Positions 25,850-33,814 of a stretch of DNA of 64,000 nt are shown piece after piece. Source of the DNA: an uncultured Eubacterium sp. (GTDB lineage: Bacteria > Bacillota > Clostridia > Lachnospirales > Lachnospiraceae); NCBI RefSeq assembly GCF_937958975.1, contig NZ_CALGRE010000045.1, positions 186,001-250,000 of the forward strand. The letters run 5' to 3'. Numbering within the stretch: position 1 is the first letter of the stretch; each line of letters opens with the position of its first letter. A model generated the notes under the pieces. The model was not told the origin of the DNA. It saw only the letters and a program-made list of their open reading frames with translations, and made no database searches. A program made the translations under genes and the position numbers.

Positions 25850-26049
25850 AGAATTTCAGATAAAGATAATTTAAGAGCTTCTTTTAATAATTGGTTATTA
25901 AGCTGAATAGAGTTTTTCACTCTTAACCAGCTGTGTTCATCAGCAAATGCGGCAGGGTACAATTCTCTTTCAATTTGAGTTGACCATAAAGTAAAAGCCT
26001 TATCAAAAGAAGTATCAATGATTTGAGATATGTCTTTTTTATCAGACAT
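25837..26049 (-). CDS. Small protein on the opposite strand, 70 residues
   Basis: AGGAGGTG precedes ATG at 26049 (reading MSDKKDISQIIDTSFDKAF). It is mostly helical and acidic. It reads against the early operon, so it is probably made in the lysogen. Function unknown. Confidence 0.65.
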   Translation of the reverse strand: MSDKKDISQIIDTSFDKAFTLWSTQIERELYPAAFADEHSWLRVKNSIQLNNQLLKEALKLSLSEILKDN

Positions 26050-26159
26050 GATAATCACCTCCTTATATTAAAATTTTAATTTTGATATTAAAAGTATATC
26101 ACAAATGTGAAGTATACACAAGCAATAGTATTTATATTAGAGATAAAGAGGTAAGAGAA

Positions 26160-26348
26160 TTGTATAAAAAAATAGACAAATTGCTAAAAGAAAGAGGAAT
26201 AACGGCTTATCAAGTATCAAAAGATACAGGAATCGCACAATCCGTTATTTCGGGATGGAAGTCGGGTAGAAGTAAACCTAAGGTAGATAAGCTAAAGTTA
26301 TTAGCAGATTATTTTAACGTAGATATTAATTATTTTTTAGAAGAATAG
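26160..26348 (+). CDS. Second Cro-like XRE regulator, 62 residues
   Basis: The frame starts at TTG 26160 after AGAGGT; the codons upstream are not protein-like. The product (helix-turn-helix AYQVSKDTGIAQSVISGWKSG, then FNVDINYFLEE) is a close paralogue of the protein at 25440, with the same ends. Tandem Cro-like copies suggest duplication. Confidence 0.75.
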   Translation: MYKKIDKLLKERGITAYQVSKDTGIAQSVISGWKSGRSKPKVDKLKLLADYFNVDINYFLEE

Positions 26349-26361
26349 GAAGGAGGAAAAG

Positions 26362-26538
26362 GTGAAGATAATTTTTGTTGTGCTATTAGTGGGTGTAATG
26401 ATTAAATGCATATTTAATAAGATTGCATTCATTGCCCTGTCTATGTATGTGAAAGAAAAGTGTGGTATTCCAACCGATGAAGAGTTGAAGGCATACACAA
26501 ACAGAGCAATTAGAAAATATTTTCATATTACAAAATGA
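26362..26538 (+). CDS. Small membrane protein, 58 residues
   Basis: GTG start after AGGAGGAAAAG. An N-terminal hydrophobic segment (IIFVVLLVGVMIKCIF) is followed by an amphipathic tail with KEKCGIPTDEELKAYTNRAI. It has one membrane span and no recognised family. Confidence 0.55.
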   Translation: MKIIFVVLLVGVMIKCIFNKIAFIALSMYVKEKCGIPTDEELKAYTNRAIRKYFHITK

Positions 26539-26692
26539 TGTTTTATCAATTCAGTTATAACACCAGTTGCAATCTGAGTGAAAGCACCGATAGATGAAGA
26601 ACCGACTTTAGAACTCAGCTCCGGCATGAGCCTGTAAATAAAGTATAGGAGAAAAAATATGGAAAAGCAACAACAGTAAGAAAGGAAGAAAG

Positions 26693-26893
26693 ATGAATGG
26701 ATATTTTGAACAAAACCTCAAAACAGAAAACAATCAAAACAAAGGAATATTAAATATTAGCGTTACCAATATCAATGAATTTAAAGATTTAATAGAAAAA
26801 GCAACTAAAGAAGCCCATCAATTAAACGAAACAATTGACAGACTTAATACATTTCATTTGCAAGTTGAGTTTTTGACAAAAGATTCTATTTAG
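26693..26893 (+). CDS. Hypothetical early protein, 66 residues
   Basis: GGAAGAAAG before the ATG. The C-terminal half is a likely short coiled coil (EFKDLIEKATKEAHQLNETI). It overlaps the end of the convergent DUF4145 gene by 8 bp. 26,540-26,690 holds no convincing gene. Confidence 0.55.
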   Translation: MNGYFEQNLKTENNQNKGILNISVTNINEFKDLIEKATKEAHQLNETIDRLNTFHLQVEFLTKDSI

Positions 26894-27575
26894 ATTCTAT
26901 TGTTGCAGCATCTTCGGTAATCAAAACCATGCTAATAAAGTAAACAATAGCATCAATAAAATGCTTCATATCATTAATATCTCGACCATCTTGTTTGCGA
27001 AGATAATGAGCCTCGTCATTACCAAGCCACGCAGAACGAGTAGCTAAAATTTTAATACGACTATCATCAATGTAAAAATTAATGCATTGAGCCAAAGACA
27101 TAGATTTAATTTTACTTTCGTTATCGGGAAATTTATGTATAGCAAAATCTTTTATTAAAAATTCTAAGGCTTTGCGAAAACCAATTCCGGCAATTTCATC
27201 AAGTCGGCTTGATTCAGCAGCAAGGGCTTGATTATAAATTTTATCAAACTGAGGTGATAAAGAAACGATTGCTTTTTCAAAAACTTTTTTATCAAACTCA
27301 TATGGTTCAGAAATAATAAATTTATCCATGTCAAACGATATTATCTGAAAAGAATGGTCACAGTTTTTTCTCACAGAATATTTAGAGATAAATGTATTAT
27401 TACAACTTTGACAATAGTTAAAAACACTTGCTTCAAAATAAGAATTGAGCGATGAAGCAATATACACTGGCGAAATAGTAGTTTTGCAAATGGGACAAAC
27501 ATTCGCTCCTTCAAAGTTAAATGTATGCGGCACTGAATCGACACTGTTATAGGTAAGTTTAACACTTTTTTTCAT
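26886..27575 (-). CDS. DUF4145-like protein with N-terminal zinc ribbon
   Basis: 229 residues. Two CxxC pairs (CPICK near 27 and CQSCN near 55) make a zinc ribbon. The C-terminal part carries the DUF4145 pattern: RLDEIAGIGFRKALEFLIKD, then RSAWLGNDEAHYLRKQD and a final helix. DUF4145 is often found in restriction and defence proteins. The gene reads against the early operon with a GGGGAG ribosome site, so it is likely a lysogen-expressed accessory gene, perhaps for superinfection exclusion. That role is inference. Confidence 0.7.
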   Translation of the reverse strand: MKKSVKLTYNSVDSVPHTFNFEGANVCPICKTTISPVYIASSLNSYFEASVFNYCQSCNNTFISKYSVRKNCDHSFQIISFDMDKFIISEPYEFDKKVFEKAIVSLSPQFDKIYNQALAAESSRLDEIAGIGFRKALEFLIKDFAIHKFPDNESKIKSMSLAQCINFYIDDSRIKILATRSAWLGNDEAHYLRKQDGRDINDMKHFIDAIVYFISMVLITEDAATIESK

Positions 27576-27675
27576 TTAAATAACTCCCCTTTCGTGTTTA
27601 GTTAATTACACTCATGAGTTAAGTATAAAAAGATAACAGAGAAATGACAAGAAAAAATTGAAAGGATATTCGCGA

Positions 27676-27963
27676 ATGGCAAAGATAAAAAGTGCGCTGG
27701 TAGACAGTATGGAAATATGTTTCGAGTGCGGAAGTCCGTACGCAGAATGCCATCACATACTGTTTGGTTCGTTTCAAAAGAAATACTGTACGAAATACAA
27801 GTTATATCTACCGCTTTGTGCATATCATCACAAAGGAAATAACGGTCCGCATATGAATTATGAAAAAAATCTTGAATACAAGAAAATGGCACAAGAGTAT
27901 TACGAAAAAAACATAGGAAGCAGAGAACAGTTTATGAGTGAGTTTGGAAAAAACTATTTGTAA
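27676..27963 (+). CDS. HNH-like zinc protein
   Basis: About 95 residues starting at ATG 27676 after AAAGGA. CFECG and CHHILFG followed by LPLCAYHHKGNNG give a Cys/His zinc site and a His-His motif like that of small phage HNH or recombination-helper nucleases. It may act in phage DNA processing. A second, separate HNH gene lies next to the terminase. Confidence 0.65.
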   Translation: MAKIKSALVDSMEICFECGSPYAECHHILFGSFQKKYCTKYKLYLPLCAYHHKGNNGPHMNYEKNLEYKKMAQEYYEKNIGSREQFMSEFGKNYL

Positions 27964-27980
27964 CAAAAAAATAACAATTT

Positions 27981-28076
27981 AAAGTCCGTTCTGAAAGGGA
28001 TGTCAAAAATATGCTCTCATATTACCCTTTGTATTTTTCCCCTTTTTAAATTGGCATCCCTTTCAGAGCGGATTTT
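27981..28076. repeat. Long imperfect inverted repeat
   Basis: Arms at 27981-28006 and 28051-28076 pair over about 25 bp around the core CTGAAAGGGATG / CATCCCTTTCAG, with a 44-nt loop. There is no T-run. It lies between the HNH-like gene and the HTH gene at 28110, and may be an RNA element or protein-binding site. Confidence 0.65.
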
Positions 28077-28109
28077 AAGGACAAACAGCAAGAAAAAGGA
28101 GGAATAAAA

Positions 28110-28295
28110 ATGAAAAAGGTCACAACAAAACAAGCTGCGGAAATTCTAGGAATACCAATTTTAAGTCTGCAATGGGGGATAAGAAATGGAAATATTCCGA
28201 TTGGGACATATTTAATAAGACCCGGAAAGAAAAGAGGAAGTTACCACATTGTTCCTGAGAAATTGAATCAGTACGCAGGTAAAAAAGTAGTTTAA
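28110..28295 (+). CDS. Excisionase-like HTH protein, 61 residues
   Basis: TTKQAAEILGIPILSLQWGI forms a winged-helix/MerR-type DNA-binding motif common in excisionases and phage regulators. AAGGAGG precedes the ATG. It may be the Xis partner of the integrase or an early-gene regulator. Confidence 0.65.
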   Translation: MKKVTTKQAAEILGIPILSLQWGIRNGNIPIGTYLIRPGKKRGSYHIVPEKLNQYAGKKVV

Positions 28296-28316
28296 AAACA
28301 GAAAGGAAGACAAAAA

Positions 28317-28442
28317 ATGTTAACGAGTGAATTATTTGAAGAAATTGTTGAGAATGTACAGATTGAAGAAACAGAAGAACAGAAGTTAAAAGAAATACTT
28401 ATCAGTCACGATGGGGAGTTTCTTTGTGACGACATGGAATAA
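28317..28442 (+). CDS. Small acidic protein, 41 residues
   Basis: GAAAGGAAG before the ATG. Reads MLTSELFEEIVENVQIEETE and ends HDGEFLCDDME. Strongly acidic. No family recognised. Confidence 0.5.
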   Translation: MLTSELFEEIVENVQIEETEEQKLKEILISHDGEFLCDDME

Positions 28443-28478
28443 TAAGAAATAATAACGTAGAAATGAAAAGGAGAAAAC

Positions 28479-28793
28479 ATGCACGAAAACAGAATTGAAG
28501 TAAAAGAAATAAAGAAAGAGCCTGAGTGTACAGCAATACACTCAAGCTATAAGGTAAAAAAAGATTCAAACAAAGTATATCACAGAAGATATAAAAAGTT
28601 CAAGAGGATAAATACAGCAAAAAATATGATTACAGGAATTGTAACATCATTTTTGCTAGCAGAATATGGATGGATTGTAACAGACAGCATGCTTAAATAT
28701 GCTATCGGAATAGCCGGATGGGCAGTGATGGCAGCACTGGTGCTGAATGAAGTAGACAAATTTATATACTATCTGACTGGAGGGGAGCGATGA
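28479..28793 (+). CDS. Small membrane protein, 104 residues
   Basis: A basic N-terminal half (HRRYKKFKRINTAKN) is followed by two membrane segments (MITGIVTSFLLAEYGWI and YAIGIAGWAVMAALVL). Probably a membrane-anchored early protein. Its stop overlaps the next ATG (ATGA). Confidence 0.6.
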   Translation: MHENRIEVKEIKKEPECTAIHSSYKVKKDSNKVYHRRYKKFKRINTAKNMITGIVTSFLLAEYGWIVTDSMLKYAIGIAGWAVMAALVLNEVDKFIYYLTGGER

Positions 28794-29044
28794 ACACATA
28801 CGGAAGAACAACGAAAACATATCCGTACTTTCCAAGGTGCATTTATTCCGAGAATGAAGGCATATGTGATGTTGAGAAAAAACATTTGAGTGAAGAAGAA
28901 AAAGAAAAATTAGATTTTAAGTTTATGAAAGAAAAGTGTCAATGTAAAAGATGTATTGAAAAAAGAGAAACAAGAAAAAAACTGGTTGAATGTTTAAAAG
29001 AGCAGGGAGCTACAGAGGTGCTCAAAATGCTTGGAGAAGTATAA
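28790..29044 (+). CDS. Cys-rich hypothetical protein, 84 residues
   Basis: ATGA overlap with the previous gene and GGAGGGG before the start. Cys residues in CIYSENEGICD and CQCKRC suggest metal binding. Function unknown. Confidence 0.55.
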   Translation: MNTYGRTTKTYPYFPRCIYSENEGICDVEKKHLSEEEKEKLDFKFMKEKCQCKRCIEKRETRKKLVECLKEQGATEVLKMLGEV

Positions 29045-29117
29045 AAAGGGAAAAGGAGAAATAAAAGATGAAAAAACCGGAACATGCAAATTCTATGAAA
29101 AGGATACAGGTGTAAAG

Positions 29118-29456
29118 ATGGCTCCACACATGTATGAATTATATAAAAACGGAAGAATGGTTGGAATTTACAGAAACAGCGAAATTGCAGAACTTCTTGA
29201 CATAGAAACAAGTTATGTTATCAGATGCGCAAAGATGGGAACGATTATTGAAAAAGAATATGCAATCAAAAGAAGCAATCTTACATATCAAGAAGCACTA
29301 GAACTAAAGAAGCTACAGCCACAGCCGACATTAAAGAAAGAAACGAAAATAACACCGGTGAAACAAAAGAAAGAAAAATATAGCGCAGGACGTACATTCA
29401 TGCTCCCGGATTGGAATGAGATAGAAAAGTTGAGAAAAGGCAAAAACAACAACTAA
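29118..29456 (+). CDS. HTH-like hypothetical protein, 112 residues
   Basis: Preferred ATG at 29118 after AGGTG; a longer frame opens with TTG at 29031 but overlaps the upstream gene. The segment YKNGRMVGIYRNSEIAELL, then ETSYVIRCAK, looks like a small DNA-binding unit as in NUMOD-type domains. A 15-codon frame (29068-29115) after AAAGGAG ends just before the start and could couple translation. Confidence 0.5.
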   Translation: MAPHMYELYKNGRMVGIYRNSEIAELLDIETSYVIRCAKMGTIIEKEYAIKRSNLTYQEALELKKLQPQPTLKKETKITPVKQKKEKYSAGRTFMLPDWNEIEKLRKGKNNN

Positions 29457-29478
29457 AGCAATATATCACGAAATGACA

Positions 29479-29499
29479 GCGGTACCAAACCGGTACCGC
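29479..29499. repeat. GC-rich palindrome
   Basis: GCGGTACC-AAACC-GGTACCGC, an 8-bp perfect inverted repeat just before a strong ribosome site and a methyltransferase gene. A possible operator or hairpin controlling that gene. Confidence 0.6.
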
Positions 29500-29560
29500 A
29501 GGGAGGTGTAAAGATGAAAACGATATGAAAAAAAAGTGGCGCACAAGAAAGAGGTTAAAA

Positions 29561-30310
29561 ATGGCTAGTAAACAAAAATTGCTTCTTGGTGATAGTTACA
29601 AGTTAATCAAAGATAGACCGGATAATAGTATAGATTTAATTGTTACTGACCCGCCGTATGAAATAAAGAAAACCATAGCAGGTGGAGAAAGTGAACTTGC
29701 AAAATCAATTCAGAAAATGAACAACGAATTAAAACATGAAAATATTACAAAAGGCATATACGTAAAAATATTAGATGATTTTATGAGAATCATGAAAAAA
29801 CCAAATATTTACATATGGTGTAATGCGGAACAAATACCAATGTACATAGACTTTTTTGTAAATAAGCATAACTGTAAAATGGATATTTTGATTTGGCAAA
29901 AGACGAATGCTGCACCAACGTTTAATAACAAGTATTTGACGGATAAAGAGTATTGTTTATATTTCCGAAAAGGGGGATTTTGTCAACCTAGGACATATTC
30001 CGATGCAAAAACGGTATATACACAGCCTATAAATATTACTGATAAGAAAATTTATAAACATCCGACCATTAAACCGCTAAATATTATTAAAACAATAATT
30101 TCTAGCAGTGCTAGAGCTGGCGATGTTGTCTACGACCCTTTCATGGGCAGCGGCACAACTGGTGTAGCATGTAAAGAATTAGATTTAAATTTCATAGGAA
30201 CAGAATTAAACGAAAAGTGGTTTAAGGTAGCGCAAGAAAGAATATTAGATACGGCTGTCAGTAGTATCAATAATAATCAAACTACTATATATGATTTTTT
30301 TAAGAATTGA
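29561..30310 (+). CDS. DNA adenine/cytosine-N4 methyltransferase, beta-type motif order
   Basis: About 249 residues. The catalytic motif IV (VTDPPYEIKK, near residue 30) comes before the SAM-binding motif I (VYDPFMGSGTTGVACKELD, near 195), the order of beta-class amino-methyltransferases. A target-recognition region lies between them. AGAGG precedes ATG 29561; an ATG at 29525 overlapping the stop of a five-codon leader (MKTI) is the alternative start. No restriction enzyme is adjacent, so it probably protects phage DNA from host restriction. Confidence 0.85.
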   Translation: MASKQKLLLGDSYKLIKDRPDNSIDLIVTDPPYEIKKTIAGGESELAKSIQKMNNELKHENITKGIYVKILDDFMRIMKKPNIYIWCNAEQIPMYIDFFVNKHNCKMDILIWQKTNAAPTFNNKYLTDKEYCLYFRKGGFCQPRTYSDAKTVYTQPINITDKKIYKHPTIKPLNIIKTIISSSARAGDVVYDPFMGSGTTGVACKELDLNFIGTELNEKWFKVAQERILDTAVSSINNNQTTIYDFFKN

Positions 30311-30321
30311 AGGGATAGAAC

Positions 30322-30399
30322 ATGAACAGAAATAAAAAAGACATACTGCTGTGGACAATAATACTCCTGATGATAGCAGTTGGAACAGTGATTAGATAG
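30322..30399 (+). CDS. Single-pass membrane microprotein, 25 residues
   Basis: AAGGGA precedes ATG. Reads MNRNKKDILLWTIILL and ends VGTVIR: a basic head and one membrane span. It lies between two good genes in an operon. Confidence 0.45.
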   Translation: MNRNKKDILLWTIILLMIAVGTVIR

Positions 30400-30410
30400 A
30401 GAGGTGTAGA

Positions 30411-30873
30411 ATGGAGAGATTAACAAATCATCAAGGAATACCTTTAAAATGCTTTGGTTGTATAGACGAAGATTATTGTGAAAATTTATGTGACCCATAT
30501 GTAGAATGTGCAAAAAAAATTAGCAGAATACGAAGATACAAACCTTACCCCAGAGCAGATGATTGAGATTGACAAGGCTTATTCAGAGATAGCAAAGGAA
30601 CTGGAAGAACTGAAAAAGCAGTTACCACCTTGCAAGGCAGGAGATACAGTGCACTGGGTAAATAATCATTATCGCACACATGGAGACTATAAAGTAGATG
30701 AGGAGAAAGTTGAATTATTAATCTTTGATGGGGAAGATTGGATTGCAGATATGGGCGGTTCTAAAGATGGAATATTTGGTAAAACAGTATTCCTAACCAA
30801 AGAAGAAGCCGAAGGAAAGAAATGGAGAAATAAAAAAGATGTTAAAACCAAAAGTGGACGCAAAAGAATTTGA
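30411..30873 (+). pseudogene. Early protein split by one extra A in an A-run
   Basis: GAGGTG precedes ATG 30411, which reads MERLTNHQGIPLKCFGCIDE..YVECAKK and then loses frame at a run of eight A (30512-30519). The following frame (from 30508) reads KLAEYEDTNLTPEQMIEID and continues to 30873. Proteins joining a MERLT..-type N-terminus directly to KLAEYEDxxLTPEQ are common in Clostridia phages, so one A too many explains the split. Causes could be mutation, transcriptional slippage that restores the frame, or sequencing error. The C-terminal part has GDTVHWVNNHYR. Confidence 0.7.
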
Positions 30874-31330
30874 AAAATTTGGATTTAAGCATTGTAAAGG
30901 AATATCAAAACAAATTGAGTGCTATTACCTATGTGTAGCAAAAGGAAACAAAATGCTTTTTGTGAGTAACGTTTGTTTTACTGTAAATGAATGGGAAGAC
31001 GATGACACAAGAATACACAAAAGAGCAAATTGTAGATACAGAGATAATAGAACTTATTTAGATATTATTTACGAACTGATTAAGGCTGATATGTTAGAAA
31101 GTGATATTAAAGAAAGTAAGATAGACAATATTAATATTACAAAAGAAATAGTTTACCGTTTTTCTATTTTATCAGACCACGATAAAAATTCTGTATTGAG
31201 AAAACACTCTCAAATAAATTATAGCATTAATGAAGATATAAGTGTATTAATAGATGAATTGCAAGAGAATGAGCTAGAATGTGAATTTTTAAAGAGCATA
31301 AAAGAAATATCGCGAGGTATATGGGAATGA
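30839..31330 (+). CDS. Hypothetical early protein, 163 residues
   Basis: GGAGAAAT before the ATG, 35-bp overlap with the preceding frame. It has a Cys-containing N-terminal part (CYYLCVAKGNKMLFVSNVCF) and a helical acidic C-terminus. Not recognised. Its stop overlaps the D12 methylase start (ATGA). Confidence 0.6.
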   Translation: MLKPKVDAKEFEKFGFKHCKGISKQIECYYLCVAKGNKMLFVSNVCFTVNEWEDDDTRIHKRANCRYRDNRTYLDIIYELIKADMLESDIKESKIDNINITKEIVYRFSILSDHDKNSVLRKHSQINYSINEDISVLIDELQENELECEFLKSIKEISRGIWE

Positions 31331-32091
31331 AAGCAGTTTTAAAATATCCAGGAGCGAAAAACAGATTAAGTAAGTGGATTAATAGTTACATACCAGAACA
31401 TAAAGTATACGTTGAACTCTTTTTTGGAAGTGGCGGAGTGTTTTTCAACAAACCAAGATGTCACATTGAAACAATAAATGATTTGAATGATGAGGTTGTA
31501 AACTTTTTTAAAGTATTAAGAGAGCAACCGGAAGAATTGACAGAATTGATATATTATACACCTTTTTCTAGAACAGAGTATGATTCGGTTTACAAAGAGG
31601 AAAACAATATCAGTAATATAGAAAAGGCAAGAAGATATTGTGTTAGATGTTGGCAAGGATTTGGATGTGCAAATTTATACCATAATGGATTTAAAAGCGG
31701 TCAACAAACAAAATCACCAAACCCTGCAAGGGGATTTTCTAAGTTGCCAGACACATTGTTAGAAGCAGCGGAACGTTTAAGGGGAGTACAAATAGAAAAT
31801 CTTCCGGCAACAGAACTAATTAGACGGTACGATACTGAAGATGTGTTCATGTATTGCGACCCACCATATTTGCACAGCACTAGAAAGAACTATTTGTACA
31901 AGCATGAAATGACAGATGATGAACATATTGAGTTGTTAGAATTGCTGATTAGACATCCAGGAAAAATATTATTATCAGGATATGACAATGAGTTATATAA
32001 CGCTTTTCTTCAAGGCTGGAATAAGGTTCAAAAAAACACTCTGGCCGAAGGTGGTACGAAAAGAACAGAAACACTTTGGATGAATTACTAG
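31327..32091 (+). CDS. D12-class DNA adenine methylase (Dam-like)
   Basis: About 254 residues in alpha-class order: motif I (KYPGAKNRLSKWI, then VELFFGSGGVFFNKP) first, and DPPY (MYCDPPYLHSTR) near residue 178. It methylates adenine N6 in DNA. The ATG at 31327 is preferred over 31321 because GAGG is nine bases upstream and the ATGA overlap couples it to the previous gene. It is the second methylase of this prophage, of a different class, and also orphan. Confidence 0.88.
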   Translation: MKAVLKYPGAKNRLSKWINSYIPEHKVYVELFFGSGGVFFNKPRCHIETINDLNDEVVNFFKVLREQPEELTELIYYTPFSRTEYDSVYKEENNISNIEKARRYCVRCWQGFGCANLYHNGFKSGQQTKSPNPARGFSKLPDTLLEAAERLRGVQIENLPATELIRRYDTEDVFMYCDPPYLHSTRKNYLYKHEMTDDEHIELLELLIRHPGKILLSGYDNELYNAFLQGWNKVQKNTLAEGGTKRTETLWMNY

Positions 32092-32139
32092 ATACAAATA
32101 AATACTCAGAAAAAAATAAAAGAAAGAGAGAGTGAGCGT

Positions 32140-32301
32140 ATGAGAACAGTAGATATAGCAGAAGTTATCGCAGAAACAATAGAAAAAAAGATATTAGGAG
32201 AATGGAAACATGAAGGATATGCAGGGGGAGCATATGCAGACGGAGTTAGATGCGTTATTGATGATAAAGAGTATGTGATTGAAGTTAAAGAGGTGGAATA
32301 A
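32140..32301 (+). CDS. Small hypothetical protein, 53 residues
   Basis: GAGAG before the ATG. Reads MRTVDIAEVIAETIEKKI and ends DKEYVIEVKEVE. Acidic, alpha-beta. Not recognised. Confidence 0.5.
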   Translation: MRTVDIAEVIAETIEKKILGEWKHEGYAGGAYADGVRCVIDDKEYVIEVKEVE

Positions 32302-32303
32302 AG

Positions 32304-32585
32304 ATGCAGAAAGCAAGTGGAAGTAGCACATGCCATAAAAATTGTGTTGTTTGCAATCGTAAGACAGGAAGTTATGAGGCTTGGTCTTATAAAGACGGAA
32401 TAGAGATTAAAGTCCCGGTTTGTCATGAATGTAAAGAAAAAATAGGAATGTGTCTTGATTCAGCAATGGATATACACTTAAAAGGTATAAGAGAATCTAT
32501 AACTCATAGTGTAATTATAACTTATGATGAAAAATGTTTACAAGAAATACTGTTAGAAAGGAGACGAAATGCAGAAAGTATTTGA
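32304..32585 (+). CDS. Zinc-ribbon-like hypothetical protein, 93 residues
   Basis: GAGGTGG precedes the ATG. CHKNCVVCN and CHECKEKIGMC give two metal-binding Cys clusters on either side of a short beta stretch. Overlaps the next gene by 17 bp. Function unknown. Confidence 0.55.
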   Translation: MQKASGSSTCHKNCVVCNRKTGSYEAWSYKDGIEIKVPVCHECKEKIGMCLDSAMDIHLKGIRESITHSVIITYDEKCLQEILLERRRNAESI

Positions 32586-32949
32586 AAAAATAAAAGAAAA
32601 TATAAAAGCACTTGATAAATACCATGATGGAATCATAAGTGTCTATGAAGCAATCAAAATTGTTAATAAAGTAGCTGAAGAACACAACAATGGCTGGATT
32701 CCGGTTGATGAGAGAATGCCACCTGAAGAAGATAGTATGTTTGCAAAGTATAAAGGTACAGATAAGTGGTCTAACGGAATGTTTGAGAAAACTTCTAAAA
32801 CTGTGCAAGTAATTATTTCAGACCCAAAAGGCAAATGTGTGACACATGTTGCTCATACACTAGACGGAAAATGGAGCTGTGATTTACTTAAAATTAATAG
32901 CAACTACAAAATTACACATTGGCAGCCATTGCAAGAATCATGTTATTAG
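32569..32949 (+). CDS. DUF551-domain protein
   Basis: 126 residues. The C-terminal half has the DUF551 signature: GWIPVDERMPPEED at about 43-56 and ITHWQPLQE at the end. DUF551 proteins are common small early proteins of phages, with no known role. GGAGAC precedes the ATG. Confidence 0.8.
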   Translation: MQKVFEKIKENIKALDKYHDGIISVYEAIKIVNKVAEEHNNGWIPVDERMPPEEDSMFAKYKGTDKWSNGMFEKTSKTVQVIISDPKGKCVTHVAHTLDGKWSCDLLKINSNYKITHWQPLQESCY

Positions 32950-32966
32950 CCGAAAGGAGACAAGGA

Positions 32967-33206
32967 GTGAGTAAAAAACCACCTCTCGGAGCATCACCGT
33001 CATGGTATGTAATTCCAAATAGAATTAAAGAATTATCGGAGGCAATTGCAAGATACACGGAACATGAACGGATGGAAATAGATTTAGAAGTTACATCAAT
33101 AATTAAGCAATGGGCAACGGAAATAAATTATTTATGTGATGCTTTAGATGAAATTCAAAAAATCAAGAAAGAGAGTGATAAGAATGAAAGAACAAGAAGC
33201 AATTGA
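32967..33206 (+). CDS. Hypothetical early protein, 79 residues
   Basis: GTG at 32967 after AAGGA is the likely start (reading MSKKPPLGASPSWYVIPNRI). The pattern KKPPLGxxPxW..xxxRI.EL..AI.RY is widespread in Clostridia phage early regions. Function unknown. Overlaps the next gene by 23 bp. Confidence 0.65.
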   Translation: MSKKPPLGASPSWYVIPNRIKELSEAIARYTEHERMEIDLEVTSIIKQWATEINYLCDALDEIQKIKKESDKNERTRSN

Positions 33207-33469
33207 GTTATTAAAAAAGGCGGCACCAATAATTCCAATGTCCCAGACAAAATATAATCAGTTCATTGATGCGGTAAATATGGGAATTGACGTATTAGAA
33301 AAGCAGATAGCAAAAAGACCAGATTATGAGGGTGATGGATATGCAGATGGTGAGATGGTGTATGACACTTGGATATGCCCTTGTTGTGAAAAAAAGATAC
33401 GAAGTTGACTACGACGAATACGATTACTGTCCAAATTGCGGACAAAAAATAGATTGGAGTGATATTTGA
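33184..33469 (+). pseudogene. Zinc-ribbon early protein split by one extra A in an A-run
   Basis: From ATG 33184 the frame reads MKEQEAIELLKKAAP..WICPCCEKK and hits a stop at 33406-33408. Removing one A from the seven-A run at about 33389-33395 joins it to YEVDYDEYDYCPNCGQKIDW ending at 33469, supplying the second CxxC pair and the stop that overlaps the next ATG. So the ancestral gene ended at 33469. This is the second A-run indel within 3 kb. Confidence 0.75.
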
Positions 33470-33588
33470 TGAGCAATGCAGATAAAAGAAATATTGATTC
33501 AAGAAGGGAAAGAGGTAATCGGAATACAAAAGACTTATATAGAATACTGGCCAACATAGTAGGAGAAGAATCGGCAAAAGAAAAATGA
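33469..33588 (+). CDS. Small basic protein, 39 residues
   Basis: ATG overlaps the stop of the repaired preceding frame (TGATG). Reads MSNADKRNIDSRRERGNRN and ends NIVGEESAKEK. Not recognised. Confidence 0.45.
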   Translation: MSNADKRNIDSRRERGNRNTKDLYRILANIVGEESAKEK

Positions 33589-33618
33589 AAGAATTTGGAT
33601 TTGAGCAGGAGGTAAGAA

Positions 33619-33795
33619 ATGGAACTAAGTAGAGCAAGATACATTTTTTTAAATATTGAATCAGATGATTATACCGCCAAAGAAAAAGGACTGGCAATTA
33701 AAACGATTATTGAAAAGCCTACACACAATAGTATCAATAAAAAACAAATCCTTAAAGTATTAGAGTGGTTATTTTATCAACACTTTAATATTTAA
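33619..33795 (+). CDS. Small hypothetical protein, 58 residues
   Basis: CAGGAGG precedes the ATG. Reads MELSRARYIFLNIESDDYTA and ends VLEWLFYQHFNI, helical. Not recognised. Confidence 0.5.
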   Translation: MELSRARYIFLNIESDDYTAKEKGLAIKTIIEKPTHNSINKKQILKVLEWLFYQHFNI

Positions 33796-33814
33796 GAAAA
33801 GGAAGGTGGATTAG

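Noticed and set aside
26538..26634. A 34-codon minus-strand frame starting MPELSSKVGSSS
   Set aside because: No proper ribosome site, and it overlaps the end of a better-supported gene; codon pattern alone is too weak at this length.
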